Positions 1 to 7,100 of a DNA stretch of 9,383 nt are shown here, piece by piece. A program made the translations under genes and the position numbers. The stretch spans positions 3,564-12,946 of the forward strand of contig LIUJ01000232.1 of NCBI GenBank assembly GCA_001462255.1, written 5' to 3'. This DNA is from Fibrobacteria bacterium GUT77 (GTDB lineage: Bacteria; Fibrobacterota; Chitinivibrionia; Chitinivibrionales; Chitinispirillaceae). Every line of letters begins with the position of its first letter. Position 1 is the first letter of the stretch. The notes under the pieces were generated by a model that saw only the letters and a program-made list of their open reading frames with translations, searched no databases and was not told where the DNA came from.

Positions 1-53
1 CGAGGAGCGAAGCGACGAAGCACCGTGTTTATCGCGGCGAAGCCAATCTCGAT
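1..53. repeat. Partial dispersed palindromic (REP-like) repeat downstream of ftsI
   Basis: The first bases hold GAGCGAAGCGACGAAGC followed by GCGGCGAAGCCAATC. From memory, these resemble the two halves of a REP-like element found in many copies in assorted bacterial genomes, whose usual form flanks a central spacer and is bounded by CATTGCGAG. The element is cut by the left window edge, so its outer end and copy number cannot be seen. It starts within about 12 bases of the ftsI stop. No convincing start codon with a ribosome binding site for a following gene (murE would be usual) is visible in the 64 bases. The identification rests on recollection of the family motif, not on a second copy in this window. 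Confidence 0.55.
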
Positions 54-64
54 GAATTATACCA

Positions 65-2008
65 CTACTTTCTCTTATCGCAATAAAGCGTACATACTAC
101 AGCCTTACTCATTATCTCACCCGGCGCCGCGCTTTGCTTTAGCACTCTCCCGCTTCCCACGGCGTAAATCGGTATCCCCTTGGCGTTGAATATATTGAAC
201 GCGTCCCGCAACTCTTTTCCTACGGCGTCGGGAATTACCCTAACGGAACTGTCGCTCAACGACCGATTCTCATCCGTAAACAGCACAACCTCGCCTATTC
301 TATCCCTTACCTGTAAACCGGGCGCGGGCGTTTGGTGGCGGACCGTTTTGCCGTCGCCTACCGTTTTGAATGTTATCTTCATACTGTCCAACTGCGCCGC
401 AACCGCCGTTACTTTGCGGCCCGCAAAATCGGGCAATCGAATCTTTACGCTCTGCGAATCCTGAGACTGCGCCGGTTTCAGAATTTTGTCGCTGAAATCC
501 AACTCCGGATGCGCAAGCGCCAACGACATTATTTTTCTGAACGCCGGAGCGGCGGCGGCGCCTCCGCCGGTTCCGCCGGCCGGCTCGTCTATCACCACAC
601 CGCAGAGCAACGTGGGTTCGTCCACCGGCAAAAAACCTATGAACGACGACCAGTGCCTCTGCCTCGTGTAACTCCCGCCCTCCGACTTACGGCTCGTTCC
701 GGTCTTTCCCCCTACGGGAATGCCGGGCACAATAGCCTGCTTGCCGGTACCGGTCTCCACAACGCCCTGCATCATCTTGCGCAACCTACGCGCCGTCTCC
801 TCGGAAATCACCCTACGCACCGGCCTCACCGACGCAACCTCCGCCGTCGTCCCGTCCTTCTTATCCACGCGCTCGCAGATAATAGGCGTAAGCAGTACGC
901 CGCCGTTGGCCACCGTCGCGTAGGCCAGCATCATCTGCAAAAACGTCGCCGAAACCTCGTATCCCATCGCCATTGTCACCCTCGTGCGCCCCGACCACGT
1001 GTTCACCGGATGAAGTATCCCCCCCTCCTCCCCCGGAAGCGCGACGCCGGTCTTGGCGCCAAAACCGAAATCCCTCACGTAGCGATAAAAACGCTCGTTC
1101 TTAAAACCGCTGGCTATCTGAGCGAAGCACACGTTGCTCGATACGGCCAGCGCCCTCGCGAAAGTTATCATACCCTGCGGCGTGTCGTCTTTTATCACTT
1201 CGCCGTATATCTCAAAAACCCCCTTGTTACCGTTTATCAAATCCGCCTCGGCGTAAGCGCCATCCTGCAACGCCACGGAAGCCGTTATCGCCTTAAATGT
1301 CGAACCGGGCTCGTAAACCGCGCTTATCGTCTTGTTCTGCCTATCGGCAAGAGAGTACGACGACGTGATATTCGGGTTGAACGACGGTTCGTTGGCCATG
1401 GCAAGGATCTTTCCGGTACGCGGATCCATCACCACGCACATCGCGCCCTTCGCGTTTAAAGACTCCACCGTCTGCTTGAGAACGGCTTGAACGATCTTTT
1501 GCAGGTTGACGTCTATCGTCAGATAGAGGTCGGCCCCGTCCTTAGGCGCCTTTCCCGGCATCCCGATCTTCCTATACGTTCTCTGCTTTCCGTCCCTATG
1601 AACCATCTCCCAACCGTCTTCCCCGCGAAGGTAGTGATCAAAGGCGAACTCCGCCCCGCCAAGTCCGTAACCGTCCTTTCCCACATACCCCAACACCGGT
1701 CCAGCAACCTCGCCCATGGGATACACCCGCTGAACCACCGCCTTCCCCCCCGCCTCACCCGCGCCAAGCACGTCCAACCCCAACGCCAAACTCTTAGACA
1801 CGCCAACTGCAAGTTGCCTCCCGCGGCGGTCGTAAATGTCCCCGCGACGAGCGTTTATTATACGGCGCTTCTGCGCCTGCATCTTACTGTTCAACGCGTA
1901 CTTCCCGCCCTCTAATATTTGTACGGTAAACAACTTCCCAACCACCGCCAAAAAGAACAGCGCGAGAAACACGGTAACCGCTACGACACGCGCCTTATAG
2001 GGGGCCAC
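65..2008 (-). CDS. ftsI: Septal peptidoglycan transpeptidase FtsI (class B PBP) with two PASTA domains
   Basis: Class B penicillin-binding protein of 647 residues. It is expected to cross-link septal peptidoglycan in the periplasm as partner of the glycosyltransferase FtsW. One N-terminal membrane segment (about residues 8-29) is followed by the typical RRGDIYDRRGRQLAV motif (54-68) and a pedestal ending near DGYGLGGAE (112-120). The transpeptidase domain has all three active-site motifs: STFK (serine 236, lysine 239), SSN (290-292) and KTGT (435-438). Two C-terminal PASTA domains follow (about 520-580 and 587-643), an arrangement like SpoVD/PBP2x and unlike the PASTA-free FtsI of proteobacteria. 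The stretch between the RRGDIYD motif and RVYPMGE (68-98) is far shorter than the roughly 80-90 residues I expect, so part of the pedestal head is missing. The start is GTG, chosen because it directly precedes the membrane segment. It overlaps ftsL by 14 bases and has only a weak, G-rich ribosome binding site. Stop is TAG. Last visible gene of the operon. Confidence 0.95.
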   Translation of the reverse strand: MAPYKARVVAVTVFLALFFLAVVGKLFTVQILEGGKYALNSKMQAQKRRIINARRGDIYDRRGRQLAVGVSKSLALGLDVLGAGEAGGKAVVQRVYPMGEVAGPVLGYVGKDGYGLGGAEFAFDHYLRGEDGWEMVHRDGKQRTYRKIGMPGKAPKDGADLYLTIDVNLQKIVQAVLKQTVESLNAKGAMCVVMDPRTGKILAMANEPSFNPNITSSYSLADRQNKTISAVYEPGSTFKAITASVALQDGAYAEADLINGNKGVFEIYGEVIKDDTPQGMITFARALAVSSNVCFAQIASGFKNERFYRYVRDFGFGAKTGVALPGEEGGILHPVNTWSGRTRVTMAMGYEVSATFLQMMLAYATVANGGVLLTPIICERVDKKDGTTAEVASVRPVRRVISEETARRLRKMMQGVVETGTGKQAIVPGIPVGGKTGTSRKSEGGSYTRQRHWSSFIGFLPVDEPTLLCGVVIDEPAGGTGGGAAAAPAFRKIMSLALAHPELDFSDKILKPAQSQDSQSVKIRLPDFAGRKVTAVAAQLDSMKITFKTVGDGKTVRHQTPAPGLQVRDRIGEVVLFTDENRSLSDSSVRVIPDAVGKELRDAFNIFNAKGIPIYAVGSGRVLKQSAAPGEIMSKAVVCTLYCDKRK

Positions 2009-2408
2009 CGGACTTGTCGCCCCCCAAAAAAGTCTGCCTCAAATACGCGAACAACCCAACCTCGCCCGACCGCGACATCGGCACCTCCCAAACCTCTATC
2101 TGCCCCGATACCGGGTACTCAAGCCCGCGCGACCGCGCCATACGCTCGATACGGGCCGTAGAAGACAACCGCCCGCACTCCAAACCCAAAGCCGTAATCT
2201 CACTGTTCACGGCCGCGAGCGCCTCGGACTTGCTCTCTATACGCAACGACACCTGATTGATGTAAGACTGCGTCCAAACCAAAACCAAAGGCCCCACCAT
2301 ACAAACGGCCAACACGCAAATACCTATTAAAACGCTACGAAAGCGGACTACGGGTTGCGCCGCGCTATCGTTGTCGGTTTTGACGTTACTTTTATTTGTC
2401 TTTATCAT
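1995..2408 (-). CDS. ftsL: Cell division protein FtsL
   Basis: Small bitopic inner-membrane protein of 137 residues between rsmH and ftsI, the standard position of ftsL. A short positively charged cytoplasmic end precedes one membrane helix (about residues 25-47). A periplasmic helix of coiled-coil character follows (50-83), then RIERMARSRGLEYP (87-100), which fits the conserved FtsL segment that packs against FtsB and FtsI. In the divisome FtsL with FtsB and FtsQ activates FtsW-FtsI septal synthesis. The ATG at 2408 lies 3 bases after the rsmH stop and has an AAGGTG ribosome binding site about 7 bases upstream, inside the end of rsmH. The reading frame overlaps ftsI by 14 bases, suggesting coupled translation. 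FtsL sequences diverge strongly, so the call rests on topology, the RIERMAR segment and gene order. The tail after residue 110 has no recognised function. Confidence 0.85.
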   Translation of the reverse strand: MIKTNKSNVKTDNDSAAQPVVRFRSVLIGICVLAVCMVGPLVLVWTQSYINQVSLRIESKSEALAAVNSEITALGLECGRLSSTARIERMARSRGLEYPVSGQIEVWEVPMSRSGEVGLFAYLRQTFLGGDKSGGPL

Positions 2409-2411
2409 ATT

Positions 2412-3347
2412 TCAACACCTTTCGGCAACTCGCAACCTTGCGCTTCGAGAACGCGGATTACGCTTTATCTCTTCGTCGGACGCCGTTATCGCCTTCCTGT
2501 TTATACGTTTAAACAATACTTGTTTACCGCAAACGCAAATCGGTTGATTCGGGTCGCAAACACATTTTGCCTCGGCCTTGCGAAAAAAATCTTTTACTGT
2601 TCTATCCTCCAACGAGTGATATGATATTACGGCTACCCTTCCGCCTTTGGCCAAATACGTTGCCGATTTGTCAAGAAACGTTTGCAACTCCGTAAGCTCT
2701 CCGTTTGTTTTTATGCGTAAGGCCTGAAAGAGCTTGGCCGTTAGTTTTATGTCCGCGCGGTTTCCATATTCTTTTGTTATACACCTTTTAAGATCCGCCG
2801 ACGTTTCCATTTTGTTGCCGACCATAAAATCCTTTATCGCCTTAGCCAATCTTCGCGCGTTTCTGATTTCTCCGTACTCGTCAAGGACGTCCGCCAACTC
2901 ATCCTCGCCGCACCGCTCCAAAAACTCCGCGGCCGTCATTCCGTCGGCTTGATTCATCCGCATATCGAGCGGCGCTTCCCTCATGTACGTGAAACCGCGG
3001 GCCGGCTCGTCTATTTGGCGGGACGATACCCCCAAATCCGCGAACAAACCGTGAACACGCTCTATGCCGTGCCTGCTCAAAACGGCGTCGAACTCCGAAA
3101 AACGCGCTTGCTCTATGATGATCTTGGCGCTTATCCCATAAAACTCGGCCTGCCGCGCCCGCTCCACAGCCTCGCCGTCCCTGTCTATTCCTATTAATAT
3201 AGACGCCTCCGGCAATCTCTCGGCAATCGCCCTAAAGTGCCCGCCGCCGCCCAACGTGCCGTCGACGTAGACCCCGCCGCCGCCAAACGCAAAAAGCTCC
3301 GACACCTCGCCGACCAACACCGGAACATGGTACTCCTCGCCGCTCAT
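2412..3347 (-). CDS. rsmH: 16S rRNA (cytosine(1402)-N(4))-methyltransferase RsmH
   Basis: SAM-dependent methyltransferase (MraW) of 311 residues, the usual family length. It puts the N4 methyl on C1402 of 16S rRNA in the ribosome decoding centre. Visible family motifs in order: HVPVL at the N-terminus (7-11), SAM-binding GTLGGGGH (30-37), IDRD (54-57), ADLGVSSRQID (103-113), PLDMRM (126-131), FQALRI (207-212), ISYHSLEDR (241-249) and NPRSRSARLR (297-306). The CxC-x6-CxC cysteine group at 262-273 is typical of many family members. The ATG overlaps the mraZ stop as ATGA, so translation is probably coupled. There is no strong ribosome binding site close to the start, only GGAG about 15 bases upstream. 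Cotranscribed with mraZ and ftsL. Stop is TGA. Nothing appears to be missing. Confidence 0.97.
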   Translation of the reverse strand: MSGEEYHVPVLVGEVSELFAFGGGGVYVDGTLGGGGHFRAIAERLPEASILIGIDRDGEAVERARQAEFYGISAKIIIEQARFSEFDAVLSRHGIERVHGLFADLGVSSRQIDEPARGFTYMREAPLDMRMNQADGMTAAEFLERCGEDELADVLDEYGEIRNARRLAKAIKDFMVGNKMETSADLKRCITKEYGNRADIKLTAKLFQALRIKTNGELTELQTFLDKSATYLAKGGRVAVISYHSLEDRTVKDFFRKAEAKCVCDPNQPICVCGKQVLFKRINRKAITASDEEIKRNPRSRSARLRVAERC

Positions 3348-3814
3348 AGTCCGACCGAACGCTCCATTTTGGCCAACTGATCCTCAACGGCGTAGATTAG
3401 CGTGTCAAAATCCGGCATTGACCCTATGTGCTCCCTATACCTGTCACTGTCCCAAAACTCTATATATCCCTGCATGTCGCCGATTATCGTCACGTTTTTC
3501 GTGATTTGAGCATACTTCATCTGAACGGCCGACAGCATAATCCGCCCCTGCGAGTCAAGAACGGAATCGCTTGAGGCGCCGGATATGAAACGCCGAATCC
3601 TGTCGTTGTCCGGCGTGGCCGGAAGAGCCGCAAACTTCGCCATACGCTTGTTCCACACATCCTTAGGGTAGGCGCGAAGGCAACCCCCCGGCCCGTGTGT
3701 AACGATAAACGTATCCTCAGCCTCCGGCGAAAGCGCCTTCCGGAACTTGGCCGGAATGTTCACCCTCCCCTTGGCGTCTACGGAATAGTCGAAGCTGCCG
3801 TAAAAACTGACCAT
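3344..3814 (-). CDS. mraZ: Transcriptional regulator MraZ
   Basis: MraZ, 156 residues, the first gene of the division/cell-wall operon. The family folds as two AbrB-like halves that assemble into rings and bind DNA. Each half carries the conserved DxxxR motif: D13-R17 in YSVDAKGRVNIPAKFR and D87-R91 in LDSQGRIMLS. In Escherichia coli MraZ represses its own operon by binding TGGGN repeats upstream of mraZ, and matching repeats are present here at 3823-3847. The frame is open to an ATG 8 codons further up (3838), but the start at 3814 is preferred. It gives the standard N-terminus (MVSFYGSFDYSVDAKGR) and has GGGAGG about 6 bases upstream, whereas the longer form would add MGCCGRNR and consume the operator and ribosome binding site. 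The stop overlaps the rsmH start by 4 bases. Confidence 0.96.
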   Translation of the reverse strand: MVSFYGSFDYSVDAKGRVNIPAKFRKALSPEAEDTFIVTHGPGGCLRAYPKDVWNKRMAKFAALPATPDNDRIRRFISGASSDSVLDSQGRIMLSAVQMKYAQITKNVTIIGDMQGYIEFWDSDRYREHIGSMPDFDTLIYAVEDQLAKMERSVGL

Positions 3815-3816
3815 CC

Positions 3817-3826
3817 TATTCCTCCC
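3817..3826 (-). promoter_or_regulatory. Ribosome binding site deciding the mraZ start
   Basis: On the minus strand GGGAGG is followed by AATAGG and then the ATG at 3814, an ideal Shine-Dalgarno placement. It supports this ATG over the in-frame ATG at 3838. Its first three Gs and the A are also part of the last MraZ box (TGGGA), so bound MraZ would cover the DNA that encodes this site. Confidence 0.85.
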
Positions 3827-3847
3827 ACAACAACCCACAACAACACA
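3823..3847 (-). promoter_or_regulatory. Probable MraZ operator (tandem TGGGN boxes)
   Basis: Read on the minus strand, three 5-base boxes TGTGT (3847-3843), TGGGT (3837-3833) and TGGGA (3827-3823) are separated by two identical 5-base spacers, TGTTG. This gives a 10-base repeat, one helical turn. The reported Escherichia coli MraZ site is TGGGN direct repeats with 5-base spacers, so the last two boxes match exactly and the first has one mismatch. A possible further partial box, TGTTG followed by TGGCG, lies at 3880-3871. The site is just before mraZ and downstream of the candidate promoter, which suggests that MraZ represses its own operon. Binding is inferred from the match. Confidence 0.75.
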
Positions 3848-3859
3848 TTATCATACATA

Positions 3860-3888
3860 ATAATACTATACGCCACAACATAAATCAA
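3860..3888 (-). promoter_or_regulatory. Candidate sigma-70-type promoter of the mra operon
   Basis: On the minus strand TTGATT (3888-3883) and TATTAT (3865-3860) are 17 bases apart. Transcription would begin near 3853, just above the MraZ boxes. A long A/T tract immediately upstream (3901-3917) could serve as an UP element. A second possible pair, TTGTGG (3878-3873) with TATGAT (3855-3850), also has a 17-base spacer. The whole region is AT-rich, so chance matches are likely and the exact promoter is uncertain. Confidence 0.35.
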
Positions 3889-3895
3889 TATTTTC

Positions 3896-3920
3896 GTCAA
3901 AATTTATTTTTTTTTTTGAC
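3896..3920. repeat. AT-rich palindrome GTCAAAA/TTTTGAC in the mra leader region
   Basis: A perfect 7-base inverted repeat, GTCAAAA and TTTTGAC, with an 11-base T/A spacer lies directly upstream of the candidate promoter. It could be a regulator site, a bent UP-like tract, or simply a product of A/T-rich composition. No known regulator was recognised. Confidence 0.35.
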
Positions 3921-4014
3921 AATTTTGAAAATATGCCTTTTTTAAATAATTTAGCGGGTTTTTTATGGGCTGTGAGGCGGTGGGACGGCGTGGGTAATAT
4001 ATTTTGGCTTTCGC

Positions 4015-4049
4015 ATAAAAAAAGGGGCGGACTGTATGTCCGCCCCTAC
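4015..4049 (-). terminator. Rho-independent terminator of the fibro-slime gene
   Basis: A perfect 10-base stem (4023-4032 with 4038-4047, GC-rich, 5-base loop) is followed on the minus strand by a run of seven T (4023-4017; the stem's last base is the first of them). It lies about 54 bases after the stop of the large gene and separates that gene from the mra operon. The stem is also one copy of a tandem repeat, so a dispersed element seems to be doing duty as terminator. Confidence 0.75.
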
Positions 4050-4087
4050 GGTAAAATTTGGGGGCGGTCGCAGATGACCGCCCCTAC
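4023..4087 (-). repeat. Two tandem GTAGGGGCGG hairpin repeats
   Basis: On the minus strand two units begin GTAGGGGCGG, at 4087 and 4049, 38 bases apart. Each is a hairpin: 4061-4069 pairs with 4076-4084 (9 bases, 6-base loop) and 4023-4032 pairs with 4038-4047 (10 bases, 5-base loop). The inner base pair has switched together in the two units (GGTC/GACC against GGAC/GTCC), so pairing is kept while the sequence differs. As I recall, similar GTAGGGGCG palindromes are scattered in many bacterial genomes. Confidence 0.75.
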
Positions 4088-4100
4088 AACGTAACGGCGC

Positions 4101-7100
4101 TTACTTGGATATACCCACAAGCCCCGTATACTTCTTGTCTTTCGCGAATTCCTTATCCTTGGTGCTTAGGTTACCCTCATACTTAACGTTTACCACAAGG
4201 CGGTATGTGCCCGGGGCGACCTTCATCTTCTTTGAGTTGTAGCCGTTCCAGTACAACTGCAACACGGTAGACTCGCCGGCGCCTTTTCCGCTCATCGCGT
4301 CCTTGCTCTCGCCGGAGACGACCAAGTTACCCGCCAAGTCGTAGACCTTGAGTTGGCACCTAACCCTAGGTTGCTTATCTTTCGGAATGTTGACGGGATT
4401 CCCGTTTTCATCCGTAGTCGTTATGCTGGGCACGTAAAGAGATACTTCAAAGGCCGCGCCTCCGAGCGTTCCCTCTTTTATGCGCTTGACGGCATCCTCG
4501 TCGTTGACGGCGAGAATCACGCCGGGTTTCACCACATTGGGTTGACCGGGGGCGACACCGGATACGATTCTCTCCGTGGCTTCTGGCGACGCCGGGTTCG
4601 GGACGGGTTTCAGCTTGTCATTGGGCATATCGCCGTAAGTCATCAGCACCTTACGGTTATTGGCAAGCGGTATGTTGTCCAATACGTCATTTACATGCGT
4701 ATTAGCCGGACGATTGAGATCCTTGGCCTCGTCCTTTGTCCTTATATTAATGTAATCGTTGGGCGGACCCACCTTCACGCCGTCTTTCAGGAAGAACTTA
4801 AGCGTGTACGCGTCCTTCGGGAATACTTCCGCAATCCCCTTCAGTCTGTCGACCTGCAGATCAAACGACTCAATCTCGTTGACGTCGCCGGTTGTCTTGG
4901 AGAGCGCGCGCGTCCTCGCCTGCAAAGCCTTATTCTGCCCCTTCAACCATATATTGAAGAGCAACTCCGGCGGGAAGTTCTTATTCGGCGTTTCGGGGTC
5001 ATTGCCGAACGTAGAGCTGTTGTACGGCTTGACCTTTTCGCTGAACTTCACCTCTATATGGTTGCTCGACAAGAATAGCTTGGCGGACTCGATAACCGGC
5101 GCCGCGCCGTCGACTACGGTCGGAGCGGATACCGTCTGCGCCCCGGCGTCGTCAAAGAATCCCTCGCCGATGGTAATCGTCGGGAGCCAATCGGTTTGCA
5201 AAGCGGCGCTACCGTGCGGGCCTACGTCGCGCAAGTGGATATCAACCGTCATAGTACCGGGAATTACCCGCACCGAATCGACGGTGAGAGTAGTGCTATT
5301 GTACTTGACGCTGATCTGACCGGCGGACGGATTCACCTTAGTGGCCGAATCTTTGCCCTTAAAGTAGATAGCCTTGCTAAACTTCATCTCAAGCTTATCC
5401 AAATAACCGCAACCGTCGTTGTCACGGGTGAAAACCTTAAACGGACGTATGGTAACACCGGTCATGCAAATTGTTATAGTGTCACGCAACGTCCCCCCGC
5501 CGTCTACCGTAAGGTAGCCGCAACTGTTTTCCGTAGCGTTGCCCGGAACATACACGATAACCGGACGATTCGTCTCGTCAACCGGAATCGGCGTTACGGC
5601 TTTCCAATTGCCCGGATAATCGCCTATCTTATTACCCCACTTATCCTCGGCTTCGGCGTGTAATATCAACGGATTATCGCTCTGCTTGAGATGGAGCGTG
5701 TCGTCGATGTTTCCATCGGGCCCAACTATATTAATCGTAGCCGGATCGCCGGGCAACAACGTGAACGGCGCGGAAACCGCGGTAATCTTCACCTTTTGCC
5801 CGTTTACCGTTATATACTCCGCGTACCTAATCTGATGTCCGGCCGCCGCGTAGTACAAAACGGTCGTGACGCCGTCGTTCAAATTCGTCGTATTATGTTC
5901 CAACGCCGAGTTTACGAACTCGTCGCTTGAACAACCGTCGCCTTTACCCGCGTAACATAAGGGTCTCTGACCGGGTTTGCTTGTTACGGTGGGTTCCGCC
6001 TTTGCGGCTCCGTTGCCGATAACGTCGGCAAAATACGCCCCCGGCGTACCCCACGTGGGATCCCACTCCCTCATAAGTCCCGCGCGGTTGTAGTAGGTTA
6101 TCCCAACCTGAATATTGTTACCCGCCTTCAACTGGTCGGCTGGGGTAAGTATCACAATCTCGGCGCGTAGCGGCGGACCGACGGTTATGACTACCACAAC
6201 GCCGTCCGTCTTACCGCCCTTGTCGACGGTAACGGTACCGGTACCGGTGCCGTCGGGTGTGAGCGTCCAATTGCCCGTGCCGCTCGGCGGCGTACCCAAA
6301 GCATTTATAAGGCCGGGATCGCGACTCCAGTCGCCGGTTATAGTCTCCCACGTATGATTATCATCGCGTTGACCTAGCACTATTATATCTTTATCCTCGT
6401 TTGAGTTCATCCTCAACGTGTCGCCGATATCACAATACGCAACCCCGCCTATAGTCGTTACCGGCGCTCCTACCCCGCCGTTAGCGCACTTAACGACTAT
6501 CTTCACGTCTTCGTAACTATAGTCAAGGAACCGCACCGGCACTGTGTCGCAGGCCCCGCTACCCCACGCGGTATTGCAGGCTTTTACCGTAGTGCCTTCG
6601 CTACCAAGCCGAGTTACAATCCCTTCACCCCACTCCTTGTAACCGTCTACCGCGGTAACGCTCTGCGGCCCAGTAACATTCCACGTCGTAGTACCTTTAC
6701 CGTCGGGCGGCGGGTACAAACCGGCGGTACCCGGTTGATACGGGTTTATGGCGCCGGACGGGCCGATATAGTTACCGTATTTATCGCGTATAACGGCGTA
6801 TATCTGCTTTTGCTTCGCGTTCCCGGTATCACTCTCCGTAAAAACAAGCTCCTTCAACTCTTGCGGGTTGTTCGGTGAAATAGTACCGCCCTGATTGTTT
6901 GGCTCTATGTACAATTTGGCGTTGTACACGTCCGGTATTACCCTTACCCAAATGTCTTGAGAGACGGACACGACCGGCGACTTGGAATTGTCCGTATACG
7001 TACCGCGTATCTTGACGTAGTCACCGTAGGTAGCGAGCGTGCTCCTAAACGACGCCGAATCGGTTCTAGCGCTACCCGACCCCGGTCCGATAAGACCCTC

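Noticed and set aside
1..62. Start of murE or a short minus-strand peptide after ftsI
   Set aside because: One frame is open to the edge but has no ATG/GTG/TTG start, and its sequence is explained by the repeat element.
332..1459. Long plus-strand open frame (375 codons) opposite ftsI
   Set aside because: Fully antisense to a gene with all family motifs; the translation is arginine- and histidine-rich with no domain, as expected for a shadow frame.
3815..3838. Longer mraZ start at 3838
   Set aside because: Would add MGCCGRNR not seen in MraZ and run through the MraZ boxes and a perfect ribosome binding site; the ATG at 3814 fits the family N-terminus.
4023..4087. Tandem hairpins as a mini CRISPR array
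   Set aside because: Only two units, the spacer is about 10 bases, and the units are self-complementary; better explained as a palindromic element and terminator.
4353..5078. Plus-strand open frame (241 codons) opposite the 3' part of the surface gene
   Set aside because: Shadow frame with no domain or credible start context.
6229..6253. Short GGTACC-type tandem repeat in the surface gene
   Set aside because: It simply encodes a Gly-Thr-Gly-Thr linker in frame; no sign of phase variation or slippage.
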